Assembly (NCBI RefSeq): GCF_004331645.1
Contig: NZ_SJSK01000006.1
Span: forward strand, 62,001-126,000
Length of the DNA stretch: 64,000 nt
Source: Pedobacter frigiditerrae
GTDB taxonomy: Bacteria; Bacteroidota; Bacteroidia; Sphingobacteriales; Sphingobacteriaceae
Reading direction: 5' to 3'
In this document: in pieces, positions 17,307-26,925 of the stretch
How the letters are laid out: the number at the start of each line of letters is the position of its first letter
Numbering within the stretch: the first letter of the stretch is position 1
Program-made: the position numbers and the translations under genes
The notes under the pieces: generated by a model
Database searches by the model: none
Told to the model about the DNA's origin: nothing
The model's input: only the letters and a program-made list of their open reading frames with translations

Positions 17307-18743
17307 ATGAAAATTAATAAATTAATTATATGCAGTGTTTCCATTCTTTTTTTAAGCATGGTATCAATTTCCTGCAAAAAATCCTTTGTTGATATCACAC
17401 CAAAGGGAATAGTTCCGGTAAATACTTTTTATACCACAGAGATAGATATCAGATCTGCACTTACTGGGGCTTATAGTAGCCTCCGCCCAATTTATAATGA
17501 GCAATATGGGTTTGGAGAACTGCCTTCAGACAATGCACAAACTTATGGCGAAAGTGAGGTTTTGTATGGCGAACAGGATAAGCTGACATGGACGGCCAGG
17601 TCAACCAACCTACAAAACGCATGGGCCAGGTTCTACACAACCATTGCTTATGCAAACATCGTACTTGACCACGTGAATACACCTCAAATGACTGTTGCAA
17701 ACCGTAATGGTTACATTGGGCAAGCTAAATTTATTAGGGCGCTGATGTATTTTAACATGGTAAGGATGTTTGGAGGGGTGCCATTGGTTCTGAACGAGAT
17801 TACCTCTGAAGAGCAGGCATATACCTATAACAGGTCTTCGGCTACTGCCGTTTATGCACAGATAGAAAAAGATTTGACAGAAGCTGCGGCCGTGCTGCCA
17901 ACAAGTTATGCCGGTGCTGATATTGGTAGGGCAACCAGTATAGCGGCTAATGCACTTTTGGGCAAGGTTTATATGTTTCAAAATAAGTTTCCACAGGCAG
18001 AAAGCATTTTGGCAACTGTTGCAGCTACTGCAGGGACCTTGTTACCATACGATCAAATTTTTGGCCTTGGCAAGGATAATAACAGAGATATCATATTTTC
18101 TGTACAATACCTGGGTGGTGGTTTTGGCGAGGGTAACAGTTTTGCAAGAAACTTTGTGCCACAACCATCTGGAACAACCATTACGGCGGTTACCGGCAAT
18201 AGCAATAACATCGGCACGCCAGATCTTTATAATGCCTTTGAGTCGGGAGATAGTAGGTTAAATACGGCCATTGGTATTTATACCTCAGGCACGCTGGTAT
18301 ACTATTATGCCAAGAAATTTATCTACCAAAGTGTGGGCGCAAATAATGAGGGCGATAATGATTGGCCGGTATTGCGTTATGCAGACATTATCTTGTTATA
18401 TGCAGAGGCATTGAATGAAAATAACAAGACACCAGAAGCCCTTACCCAACTTAACCTGGTGCGTACACGTTCTAACCTTTTGCCTAAGTTGGGCCTAAAC
18501 CAAACAGATGCCAGAACTGCCATCCGTAGGGAGAGGCGCGTAGAGCTTTGCTTTGAGGGCGAAAGGTGGTTTGACCTGATCAGGTGGGGGAACTTCGTTC
18601 AGGTTATGCAAGCGCATAAGACCAATTATGTTGCTGCCAATGGTGTTATCGGTAACGTCGTATCAACGTTAAACGTATATCCAATACCAGCTAGGGAGAT
18701 CCAGCTTAACCCAAATCTTACACAAAACCCAGGTTATAATTAA
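17307..18743 (+). CDS. SusD-like surface glycan-binding lipoprotein, Sus locus S1
   Basis: 478-aa RagB/SusD-family lipoprotein that lids the SusC barrel and binds the glycan on the cell surface. The signal peptide ends in a lipobox (MVSISC, Cys at about residue 23), followed by KKSFVDITPKG, the usual start of SusD proteins. TPR-like helices fill the N-terminal half (IGQAKFIRALMYFNMVRMFGGVPLV), and the C-terminus has the typical RRVELCFEGERWFDLIRWG and LNPNLTQNPGYN end. It is coupled to SusC (21 bp) and separated from the GH92 gene by a hairpin. Confidence 0.92.
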   Translation: MKINKLIICSVSILFLSMVSISCKKSFVDITPKGIVPVNTFYTTEIDIRSALTGAYSSLRPIYNEQYGFGELPSDNAQTYGESEVLYGEQDKLTWTARSTNLQNAWARFYTTIAYANIVLDHVNTPQMTVANRNGYIGQAKFIRALMYFNMVRMFGGVPLVLNEITSEEQAYTYNRSSATAVYAQIEKDLTEAAAVLPTSYAGADIGRATSIAANALLGKVYMFQNKFPQAESILATVAATAGTLLPYDQIFGLGKDNNRDIIFSVQYLGGGFGEGNSFARNFVPQPSGTTITAVTGNSNNIGTPDLYNAFESGDSRLNTAIGIYTSGTLVYYYAKKFIYQSVGANNEGDNDWPVLRYADIILLYAEALNENNKTPEALTQLNLVRTRSNLLPKLGLNQTDARTAIRRERRVELCFEGERWFDLIRWGNFVQVMQAHKTNYVAANGVIGNVVSTLNVYPIPAREIQLNPNLTQNPGYN

Positions 18744-18751
18744 AAACTCTT

Positions 18752-18789
18752 ACCTACCTGCCGGTGTGCGCTGGCAGGTAGGTGTTTTT
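18752..18789 (+). terminator. Hairpin with T-run between susD and GH92
   Basis: An 11-bp perfect stem (ACCTACCTGCC at 18752-18762 with its complement at 18773-18783), 10-nt loop and a TTTTT tract form a classical intrinsic terminator. It sits inside the apparent operon, 8 bp after the SusD stop, so it probably lowers GH92 expression relative to SusCD rather than ending the unit. Confidence 0.8.
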
Positions 18790-18821
18790 CGATATAACCA
18801 CTGGTTCATTAAGATAAGTCC

Positions 18822-21137
18822 ATGTTTCAAATCAAAAAAAATCCCATGCATTCCATTAAAAAGATTGGCCTTGTTATTTTAGTGTTGCTTTTTATGCCAA
18901 CCTTGTTAAGTGCACAGGTGCTTATTAAATATGTGCAACCCATGGGCGGAACTGCCTCGGCAACAACGGCATCGGCCATTAAGCATGGCTCGGTACTGGC
19001 CAATCATGCCAACACGATTCCTGCGGTTACCCTTCCATTTGCCATGACACAATGGTCTGCACAAACGCAGACATCAGAAAAAAAATGTGTAGCGCCCTAC
19101 TATTATGGAGACAAATTTTTTAGTGGCATTAGGGGTTCGCATTGGCTAAGTGGTTCCTGTACACAGGATTATGGAAGTTTTACCATCATGCCAATCATGG
19201 GCAAGTTAAAAACCAGTGCTGCTGATTATCAGGCTGAATTTTCGCATGATGACGAATCTTCATCGCCAAGCGAGTATGGCATCAACCTTAAGCAATACGG
19301 TCTAAGCATGAGCGTAACCTCTTCCTTACGTTCATGTATCATGAAATTTAAGGCCAATAAAACCGATAGCCTTTATTTATTGGTTACGCCAAATAGTGAT
19401 TTTAAGGAGGGTTATGTTAAAGTAGACAGGGAAAATGGAGAAATCACAGGATTCAATCCTGTACACAGGATTTATCAGGGCTGGGGAAAAAAGGCAGGTT
19501 TTAACGGTTATTTCGTCATTAAAATTAACAGGGCCTTAAAAACAGCTGGTACTTTTTCTGGTCCAAAGAAATTCTCTTCACTTACCATTCAAAATCAAGA
19601 GGCCATTGGTGCCTACCTGGGCTTTAAGGTTTCAAAAGGAGAGGAAATCAGTATCCGTGTAGGTACTTCCTTTACCAGTATAGCTGGTGCAAGGGCAAAT
19701 CTGGCAAGCGAAATTCCAACATTCGATTACCAAAGTGTCTTGCTAAAAAGTAAGCATATCTGGGAAAATGAACTCTGTAAGGTTGGGATCACCTCGAAAG
19801 ATGAAAAAGCTAAATACATATTTTATACTGGCCTATACCATGCCATGCAACAACCCAGGTTATACAATGATGTTGATGGCACCTATCCTCGATTTGCATC
19901 AAATTACATAAACAATAAGCTAAAAGAAGGCGATTATTACGATGATTTTTCTTTATGGGATACCTATAGGGCGCATCTTCCGCTCTTTGAGATCTTAAAA
20001 CCTGCCCTAGCGGCCAATGTTACAAGATCATTGATATTGAAGGGAAAAGAGGGAGGGTGGTTGCCTATTTTCCCATGCTGGAATAGCTATACCTCAGAAA
20101 TGATCGGAGATCATTGTACATCTGTAATTGCTTCTACCTATTTAAAGGGGATTGGCAAGTTTGATGTGGATGAAGCCTATAAATTGATGCGACAAAATGC
20201 CTTTGATAGCCCTCCCAGTTTTGAGGAATATGCCGAAGGAAAGGGCAGGAGAGCAATTAAGAGCTATTTAAAGTACGGTTATATACCTGTAGAAGATCAG
20301 GTTGCAGATGCATTTCACCAAAAAGAACAGGTAAGCAGAACTATGGAGTATGCCTACGATGATTATGCTCTGGCATTGGTTGCAAAAAAAATGGGAAAAG
20401 AAGCCGATTACCAAAAATTAGTTGAACGTTCGCTTTATTATAAAAATGTATTTGACTCAAAAGTTAATATGGTAAGGGGGCGTCATGAAAATGGCGATTG
20501 GGTAAGTCCATTCTTTAGCGATAAAAAGGAATATTACATTACAGAAGGTACGCCAAGACAATATACTTTTTACGTTCCTCATGATGTGCCAGGTTTAGCT
20601 AAACTCATGGGTGGGACTAAGCAATTAGAGAGTTCCTTGGATAGTCTTTTTGCCAAGGGTGAATATTGGCATGGCAATGAACCTGGCCATCAAATACCTT
20701 TCATGTATAATTTTACAAACTCGCCCTGGAAGGCACAAATTGAGGTGAGAAAAATTTTGGAAAGCGAATATACAAATGGCCCTGGAGGTTTGGGTGGAAA
20801 TGACGACTCTGGTCAAATGTCTGCCTGGTATATGTTTGCATCTATGGGTTTTTATCCGCTTAATCCAGTTTCTGGCGAGTATTTGCTTTGTGCGCCAATT
20901 TTTGAAAAGGTTAAGCTTAGCTTAGCAGGAGGAAAGTTTTTTGAGATTATTACTCATCAAAAAAGTCCAAAATCTGTTTTTATTGCTTCGGTCTTATTAA
21001 ATGGAAAGGTCTATCACAAGAATTACATTCGTTATGTAGATATCGTAAATGGAGGAAAACTAGAATTTACACTTCAAGATACGCCCGATAAAATTTGGGG
21101 CACAAAAACAGAAAATCAACCCAAAGGAATAAATTAG
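18822..21137 (+). CDS. GH92 alpha-mannosidase
   Basis: 771-aa Ca2+-dependent exo-alpha-mannosidase (the family acts mainly on alpha-1,2, -1,3 or -1,4 mannosides). A signal peptide lies at residues about 10-32 (IGLVILVLLFMPTLLSAQ); the start may be this ATG or the one at 18846. The N-terminal beta-sandwich contains IRGSHWLSGSCTQDYG. The helical barrel has DTYRAHLPLFEI, GGWLPIFPCWNSYTSEMIGDH, GNEPGHQIPFMYN (the Glu is the family's catalytic acid) and GGNDDSGQMSAWYMFASMGFYP (Asp pair for the base). It is the only glycoside hydrolase of Sus locus S1, so an alpha-mannoside, for example yeast mannan or N-glycan parts, is the likely substrate. Confidence 0.93.
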   Translation: MFQIKKNPMHSIKKIGLVILVLLFMPTLLSAQVLIKYVQPMGGTASATTASAIKHGSVLANHANTIPAVTLPFAMTQWSAQTQTSEKKCVAPYYYGDKFFSGIRGSHWLSGSCTQDYGSFTIMPIMGKLKTSAADYQAEFSHDDESSSPSEYGINLKQYGLSMSVTSSLRSCIMKFKANKTDSLYLLVTPNSDFKEGYVKVDRENGEITGFNPVHRIYQGWGKKAGFNGYFVIKINRALKTAGTFSGPKKFSSLTIQNQEAIGAYLGFKVSKGEEISIRVGTSFTSIAGARANLASEIPTFDYQSVLLKSKHIWENELCKVGITSKDEKAKYIFYTGLYHAMQQPRLYNDVDGTYPRFASNYINNKLKEGDYYDDFSLWDTYRAHLPLFEILKPALAANVTRSLILKGKEGGWLPIFPCWNSYTSEMIGDHCTSVIASTYLKGIGKFDVDEAYKLMRQNAFDSPPSFEEYAEGKGRRAIKSYLKYGYIPVEDQVADAFHQKEQVSRTMEYAYDDYALALVAKKMGKEADYQKLVERSLYYKNVFDSKVNMVRGRHENGDWVSPFFSDKKEYYITEGTPRQYTFYVPHDVPGLAKLMGGTKQLESSLDSLFAKGEYWHGNEPGHQIPFMYNFTNSPWKAQIEVRKILESEYTNGPGGLGGNDDSGQMSAWYMFASMGFYPLNPVSGEYLLCAPIFEKVKLSLAGGKFFEIITHQKSPKSVFIASVLLNGKVYHKNYIRYVDIVNGGKLEFTLQDTPDKIWGTKTENQPKGIN

Positions 21138-21153
21138 TTTAAAGAAAAAAAGA

Positions 21154-21200
21154 AACTTGGCCTGTACCACAACTCGCTGATCAGTGGTCAAGGCCAAGTT
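21154..21200 (+). terminator. Long hairpin downstream of GH92
   Basis: AACTTGGCCT at 21154-21163 pairs with AGGCCAAGTT at 21191-21200, and an inner ACCAC/GTGGT pair extends the stem. There is no long T-run, only a mixed tract. It closes Sus locus S1, 16 bp after the GH92 stop. Confidence 0.6.
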
Positions 21201-21397
21201 AAAAGTTTGTCTTAAAAGACGGTTATTATATTTAGTTCAACGGATGTTGAATTTTAACATCTTAAGTAAAGCATTAGATTATTTAAGTATTACCTTTTGA
21301 TGATGAACCGCCTGGCTACAAAATTTTCGAAAAACTACCTATTTCAATCAATTCGTTCATAAAATGGTTCGTATTACGTAACGTTACTGAACCTGCA

Positions 21398-21492
21398 GCC
21401 CTTTAAGATATTTTAAAGGGCTGTTTTGTTTTTTGGGGATTTTAAAATCGTTAGATCGTGCAAATAAACACCGATTTTTGTTTCGAGCCAAT
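21398..21492 (+). repeat. 95-nt scar repeat, copy B (with terminator hairpin)
   Basis: Starts with a 24-nt near-palindrome (GCCCTTTAAGAT and ATTTTAAAGGGC, one G-T pair) followed by a T-rich run, then GATTTTAAAATCGTT and GATTTTTGTTTCGAGCC. It aligns without gaps to copy A at 11373-11467, about 70 of 95 positions identical. The tRNA-end-like segment that precedes copy A is not recognisable here; only a degenerate ggttcg (21366-21371) remains. Confidence 0.72.
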
Positions 21493-21708
21493 GAAGGATT
21501 ATCCTAATCCAGATCGAAGCCATGTTTGGCGTACGTGCATATGGAAGATGAGAAGCGGTGGTGTCAAGTTGCTTCGTTTAACACTTCCTATGGTTGAACC
21601 AAATCACCGTAATTATTTTTTGGGAGCAGTGAACGATACACTTGTCCTTTATGTTATCCGTTTGTTAATTCAATATAATGCTTTATCTTAGGGAGTTAAT
21701 ATTTACAG

Positions 21709-22266
21709 ATGAGTTTGTTACGTGATGAGACTGATGAATTGCTGTTTGATCTTTTAAAAGATAGTAGTGAATCGGCTTTCACAGTACTTTATAATAGATA
21801 CTGGGATAAGCTTCTTGAAGTGGCTTTTGTGAAACTACAAAGCCAAGAAGATGCTGAGGAAGCTGTACAACAGGTGTTTATTCAGATTTGGAACAGCCGC
21901 AAGCAAACTGTTATAAAATATTCTTTCAGAACCTATATATCGGCAGCATTAAAATATACCATTTATGCAAAATTTGCCGAAAGAAAGAAACGCAATGCCG
22001 TGCAATTTCAGGATTCGGTCATCGAAACATTGGCAGATGACAGTACTCGAAACTGGCTTCAGTTCTCGCAAGTTCGGGCAGAAATTGAAATACTTGTAGC
22101 GCAATTGCCAGAGAAGTGTAAAATGGTATATCGTTTGAGCCGAGAAGAAGGGCTTACAACAAAAGAGATTTCTAAAAATATGAGTATTTCTGAGAAAACT
22201 GTCGAGGGTCATATTACAAAAGCGCTAAAACATATTAAAAACAATCTATCTGTGCTGTTTTTTTAG
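21709..22266 (+). CDS. ECF sigma factor (Bacteroidetes type), Sus locus S2
   Basis: 185-aa sigma factor: region 2 at about residues 22-90 (AFTVLYNRYWDKLLEVAFVKL, EDAEEAVQQVFIQIWNSR) and region 4 at about 125-178 (LPEKCKMVYRLSREEGLTTKEISKNMSISEKTVEGHI). It heads the S2 locus and is in line with FecR (80 bp) and the STN-type SusC, the standard transmembrane signalling order. It is clearly diverged from the S1 sigma factor, so the two loci should respond independently. Confidence 0.88.
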   Translation: MSLLRDETDELLFDLLKDSSESAFTVLYNRYWDKLLEVAFVKLQSQEDAEEAVQQVFIQIWNSRKQTVIKYSFRTYISAALKYTIYAKFAERKKRNAVQFQDSVIETLADDSTRNWLQFSQVRAEIEILVAQLPEKCKMVYRLSREEGLTTKEISKNMSISEKTVEGHITKALKHIKNNLSVLFF

Positions 22267-22346
22267 TCTATTTTTTGAAATAGCAATAAAAAATTATTTT
22301 TTTTCATTTAGAGCAAGGGTATTTTAATAAATTACATACTATAGTT

Positions 22347-23354
22347 GTGTATTTTATGAAAAAACCTAAAGAACAGACTTTGCGAGTTGAAATCCTAGCA
22401 GAAAAACTGCTCAATAACACCATTACGACTGAAGAATTTAAGGAATTAGAGGCTTGGTATGCTGAAGTTTCGGAAAAGCCAGCTGTTTGGGATTTAACGG
22501 ATGCAAATACTGTCTTGCTACAGCAACGAATATTTGATCCGATAAAAAATCATGTCTCAACTACCAGAGAAACACGTAAACTTTGGCAGTATATTTCTAT
22601 TGCGGCCTCAATTCTTCTCATATGTAGTGCAGGGCTTTGGATTTGGCAGTCTGAAAATCAAAAAGACGATGTGATCGCAAAAATTCAAACATCAACCTCT
22701 GGTAAAATAATAAAAGTTTACCTGCCTGATCAATCTATTGTTTGGCTAAAAGGCAATAGCAGGTTGGATTATCCTTCGAAATTTAGTGACAGCACACGTA
22801 ATGTTACCTTGCATGGCGAAGCCCTATTTGAAGTGGCGAAGGACAAGAGGCATCCATTTGTAATTCAAGCAGGCAAATATGTGACACGTGTATTAGGCAC
22901 AAGTTTCAATATCAACGAAAATCAAATTAACAAGACATTTAGATTAACGGTTTTTACCGGAAAGGTAGCAGTATTTTCTTCGTCAGTTGATAGAAAGAAC
23001 AAAACCACATCGCCTATCATTGTTACACCAGGTAATGAATTTGCAGTTTTAAATCCTTCAGTTACTCCACGTGTCATTGCCGCCCCATCTACTGAGAAGG
23101 CAGAGATGTTTTATGGAACTGAATACGACATGAACTTCGAAAACGTCGGATTTAATGAAGTAAAACAGCGTATTGAAAAAAAGTTCAATATATTAATTAA
23201 TGCAGATAGCGATAAATACAGTTACTGTACAATTTCTGCTGATGTGACCGATCAGTCCCTTGAGTCGACGTTAAAGGTAATCTGCTCAGCACTGGACATC
23301 AAATATTCAATCAACAAAGACCAAATAACCCTTACAGGAGGAGGATGTAACTAA
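22347..23354 (+). CDS. FecR-type anti-sigma factor, Sus locus S2
   Basis: 335-aa inner-membrane anti-sigma protein with a cytoplasmic N-terminal part (about 1-80), one membrane helix at about 83-101 (ISIAASILLICSAGLWIW) and a periplasmic FecR domain (IIKVYLPDQSIVWLKGNSRL, LHGEALFEVAKDKRHPFVI, VLGTSFNI), followed by a DUF4974-like C-terminus. The start is at 22347 or, giving three residues fewer, at 22356. Relays the signal from the S2 SusC to the S2 sigma factor. Confidence 0.87.
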   Translation: MYFMKKPKEQTLRVEILAEKLLNNTITTEEFKELEAWYAEVSEKPAVWDLTDANTVLLQQRIFDPIKNHVSTTRETRKLWQYISIAASILLICSAGLWIWQSENQKDDVIAKIQTSTSGKIIKVYLPDQSIVWLKGNSRLDYPSKFSDSTRNVTLHGEALFEVAKDKRHPFVIQAGKYVTRVLGTSFNINENQINKTFRLTVFTGKVAVFSSSVDRKNKTTSPIIVTPGNEFAVLNPSVTPRVIAAPSTEKAEMFYGTEYDMNFENVGFNEVKQRIEKKFNILINADSDKYSYCTISADVTDQSLESTLKVICSALDIKYSINKDQITLTGGGCN

Positions 23355-23455
23355 ATGAGATAACTTTACCACTTAAAACGAGAACAGCAGGAGTGCTACG
23401 AACACCCTGCTGTAAAAATTCAAATAGCCAATTACTTACTATTAAAACAAAGCAA

Positions 23456-26400
23456 ATGTACAATAAATTGTTCAAACGGCCAATCTATGCGCCAAACTTT
23501 GCACACCAAAACAGTTCTGCTCACTCAGTATCTGTTACAGGGAATATGTTCCCCATATTCATCAAAATTATGAAATTGTCTTTACTACAAATTCTGGGTA
23601 TCGTAGTTGCTGTTCAATTGAGTTGGTCATCGCCTTTAAAGGCTCAGCTCACTGAAAAGCGTTTATCTATTGAGTTTTCCGACCAAAAACTAGAAAAGGT
23701 GCTAAAAAGCATTGCCACTAAGGCCCAATTTAGATTGGTTTATAACAATAGAATAAAGAATAGCGACTTAATAGTTTCGGGTAGTTATGACAATATTAAA
23801 GTTAAAGATCTTTTAGACCGTTTATTAAAATCAAATGATCTTACCTATGAGGTAATCAACGATCAGTTTGTTGTTGTAAAAACTCAAAATGAAAAAGACG
23901 AAATAGTGGCTGCTCAGCCTTCACCTGCATTAGAACCCTTAATCGAAAAACGTGATGGTTTTTTGGTGTCAGGAAAGGTAGTTGACGAAGTTGGACTACC
24001 AATGGTTGGTGTTTCTATAAGGGTTAAAAATGGAATACAAGTAGCTACTACTAACAATCAAGGAGGCTTTTCTATTGGCATTTCTGCACCTAATTCTATT
24101 TTAGAGTTTACTTTTATTGGTTATGGAACGGTCAATGTCACCGTAAATTCAACTACGTCGAACTTAAGCATAAAGATGAAGCCAGATCCAGGCAAACTAG
24201 ATGAAGTGTTGGTTATCGGCTATGGAACAACTACCAGGAGAATAAGCACAGGTTCTCAAGCAGGAATTACTGCAAAAGATATCGAAAAGCAACCTGTTAC
24301 CAATGCGCTTCAAGCTTTACAAGGTAGACTGCCGGGTGTTACTGTTACACAAACCAATGGATTGCCTGGTGCAGGAATAAATGTTCAGGTTCGTGGTGCC
24401 AATTCTATCGGAAAAAGCAATCGTCCTTTATATATCATTGATGGAGTACCTTTTCTCTCTGAGCCAATTAATCAGGCATCTTCTACCACTGCTGTACTTC
24501 CATCGGCAGAGGGGAGTACAAGTCCGTTGAATACAATCAACCCAGCTGACATCGAAAACATAGAGGTATTGAAGGATGCCGATGCAACAGCCATTTACGG
24601 TTCACGTGGTGCAAATGGAGTTGTGCTTATTACCACCAAAAAAGGGAAAGCTGGTAAAACCAAATTCAGTGTAAATGCTTCATCTGGAGCATCTGAAGTT
24701 ACCCGTTCTGTTGAGATGTTAGGAACTGAACAATATTTGGCCTTACGAAGAAAAGGCTTTGCTAATTTAACCACAAACCCAACCACACCGAATGCTACCA
24801 ATGCACCAGATCTAATAGTGTGGGATCAAAATGCAAATACAGATTGGAATAAAGAACTATTGGGAAATACCGCTAGAACACATGATGTAACTGCAAATAT
24901 CTCTGGTGGTGATAATAGAACAAGTTTTTATGTGAGTGGAACTTATCATAAGGAAGGAAATATCTATCCAGGTGAGCAAAGTTATCAACGTGGAGGAGTG
25001 AATGTAAATCTTAATCATTCATCGTTGAATCAGCGTTTTACAATGGGGCTTTCGGCAATTTATTCTACGGATAAGAATAACATTTCTTCAACAGAATTGG
25101 CAAACTATGCCTATAATCTCCCGCCAAACTATCCGATATACAATGCAAATGGAAGCTTATATTGGGTCTCGGGCCTGAATAATCCATATGGGTTTCTTTA
25201 TCAAACCAATGATAACCGCACATCAAATCTGTTAAGTAGTTTAAACTTAAAGTATACCATCTTAAAAGGATTAGATATCAAATCAACCTTTGGTTATAGT
25301 AAAACGGATATGAAACAGGTAACCTTAAGACCCTTAACTTCATTAAGTACAGCATTCTCTACCCCAACCACTGGTACATCTGCTTTTTCATATACTTATG
25401 CTAACAACTATATCATTGAGCCACAAATTACCTATAATACCAAGATTTGGGTTGGCGAATTGAATCTGCTTGCGGCTGGTACCTATCAATCAAAATTTTC
25501 CGAGCAACCATATTATACTAGTGCGCAAGGATTTGCCTCCGATGATTTCTTGAGGAATGTATCTCAGGCTACCACTGTAAGTACAAGTAGTTCATCTCGA
25601 GAGTATAAATATGCATCGATCTTTGGGCGCATTAATTACAATGTAGCAAATAAGTATATCTTAAACTTAAACTTTCGTAGAGATGGGTCTTCAAGGTTCG
25701 GGCCAAATAAAAAGTTCGGTAACTTCGGTTCTGTTGGTGCTGCGTGGGTTTTCTCTGAAGAAGATTTCATCAAGAATAAAACAAGCTGGTTTAGTTTTGG
25801 AAAATTGCGTGGTAGTTATGGTGTGGTTGGAAGTGATGAAATTGGCGATTATCAATATTTAGAATCCTTCACGGCTTCTACTGCAGTATACAATGGTTCA
25901 TCAAGTTTGGTTCCATCTAGAATTGCCAATAATGATTTTCAATGGGAAAGCACTAAAAAGTTTGAACTCGGTTTAGAACTTGGTTTTTTCAATGATCGAT
26001 TATCGTTAACAGCTTCTTACTACAACAACAGATCGAGTAATCAACTAATTACCTATCCGCTGAGTTCCCAAACCGGTTTTACTGGCTATCAAAGTAATTT
26101 GCCAGCTACCGTTCAAAATTCTGGAGTGGAACTTTCACTTACCAGTACCAATATTAAGGGTAAAAACTTTAATTGGACCACTACTTTCAATATCAGTAGA
26201 AACGAAAATAAACTGCTTTCATTTCCAAATATAGAGAAGACTTCCTATTATACTACGTACTTGGTTGGTCAGCCAATCAGCTTACTAACAGCTTATCAGT
26301 TTTTAGGCATTGATCCTGCAACTAATCTTCCGGCATTTGCCGATCTAAATGGGACAGGCGGAACAGCAACACCAACAACGGGTTTGGCAGCCATTGGGCG

Positions 26401-26914
26401 TGGGGATAGATATGTTGTAGGCACTGCGTATCCAAAGTTTTTTGGAGGTTTAAGCAACAGCATCTCTTATAAAGGAATAAGTCTTGATTTTACCTTTCAG
26501 TTTGTTAAACAAAAGGGCAGAAATTTAGCTGCATCTACTTTTTATCCCCCGGGATACATGTATAATGCCGCTGCGAGTGTAATGAATGACTATTTAGCTT
26601 TGGGTTCTCAAGATTATTTGGTAACTGCTGGGACTAGTGGTAACGGAAGAGTTGCTAACCTTGGTTACGTTTATTGGACTGGTTCTGACGCAAATATTGT
26701 TGACGCCTCATTTATCAGGATGAAAAATGTGAGTTTATCTTATTCACTTCCTGCCAAATGGCTTTCAAAGATTCATGCGGATAACATTAGGGTGTTCGCA
26801 CAAGGTCAGAACCTATTTACCATTACGGGTTATAAGGGGATAGATCCAGAATCGCAAGGAGTTGTTACTCCACCATTACGCACTATTGTTGCCGGTTTAC
26901 AATTAACTTTTTAA
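23456..26914 (+). CDS. SusC-like TonB-dependent transporter with STN domain, Sus locus S2
   Basis: Outer-membrane importer. Start taken at ATG 23456 (MYNKLFKRPIYAPN), as in other STN-type SusC proteins whose signal peptide begins further in (MKLSLLQILGIVVAVQLSWSS); this gives 1152 aa. Domains: STN at about 65-135 (LSIEFSDQKLEKVLKSIATKA), carboxypeptidase-regulatory-like (VSGKVVDEVGLPMVGVSI), plug (VLVIGYGTTTRRISTGSQ; AIYGSRGANGVVLITTKKG) and barrel ending AGLQLTF. Its STN domain matches control by the upstream FecR and sigma. The neighbouring genes encode a protease and an amidohydrolase, not glycosidases, so a peptide or protein-derived ligand is the likelier cargo. Confidence 0.91.
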   Translation: MYNKLFKRPIYAPNFAHQNSSAHSVSVTGNMFPIFIKIMKLSLLQILGIVVAVQLSWSSPLKAQLTEKRLSIEFSDQKLEKVLKSIATKAQFRLVYNNRIKNSDLIVSGSYDNIKVKDLLDRLLKSNDLTYEVINDQFVVVKTQNEKDEIVAAQPSPALEPLIEKRDGFLVSGKVVDEVGLPMVGVSIRVKNGIQVATTNNQGGFSIGISAPNSILEFTFIGYGTVNVTVNSTTSNLSIKMKPDPGKLDEVLVIGYGTTTRRISTGSQAGITAKDIEKQPVTNALQALQGRLPGVTVTQTNGLPGAGINVQVRGANSIGKSNRPLYIIDGVPFLSEPINQASSTTAVLPSAEGSTSPLNTINPADIENIEVLKDADATAIYGSRGANGVVLITTKKGKAGKTKFSVNASSGASEVTRSVEMLGTEQYLALRRKGFANLTTNPTTPNATNAPDLIVWDQNANTDWNKELLGNTARTHDVTANISGGDNRTSFYVSGTYHKEGNIYPGEQSYQRGGVNVNLNHSSLNQRFTMGLSAIYSTDKNNISSTELANYAYNLPPNYPIYNANGSLYWVSGLNNPYGFLYQTNDNRTSNLLSSLNLKYTILKGLDIKSTFGYSKTDMKQVTLRPLTSLSTAFSTPTTGTSAFSYTYANNYIIEPQITYNTKIWVGELNLLAAGTYQSKFSEQPYYTSAQGFASDDFLRNVSQATTVSTSSSSREYKYASIFGRINYNVANKYILNLNFRRDGSSRFGPNKKFGNFGSVGAAWVFSEEDFIKNKTSWFSFGKLRGSYGVVGSDEIGDYQYLESFTASTAVYNGSSSLVPSRIANNDFQWESTKKFELGLELGFFNDRLSLTASYYNNRSSNQLITYPLSSQTGFTGYQSNLPATVQNSGVELSLTSTNIKGKNFNWTTTFNISRNENKLLSFPNIEKTSYYTTYLVGQPISLLTAYQFLGIDPATNLPAFADLNGTGGTATPTTGLAAIGRGDRYVVGTAYPKFFGGLSNSISYKGISLDFTFQFVKQKGRNLAASTFYPPGYMYNAAASVMNDYLALGSQDYLVTAGTSGNGRVANLGYVYWTGSDANIVDASFIRMKNVSLSYSLPAKWLSKIHADNIRVFAQGQNLFTITGYKGIDPESQGVVTPPLRTIVAGLQLTF

Positions 26915-26925
26915 TCTTCGAAATC

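Larger units (their letters stand above)
21138..21708. other. 571-bp spacer between Sus loci S1 and S2
   Basis: Contains the GH92 terminator (21154-21200), about 190 bp in which nothing was recognised, scar repeat copy B (21398-21492), and about 210 bp upstream of the S2 sigma gene. A 77-codon open frame at 21458-21691 runs through the repeat and has no family resemblance; I do not call it a gene. Confidence 0.6.

Noticed and set aside
21458..21691. 77-codon open frame on the plus strand before the S2 sigma gene
   Set aside because: It begins inside scar repeat copy B, shows no family resemblance or good ribosome site, and the homologous copy A does not keep the frame.
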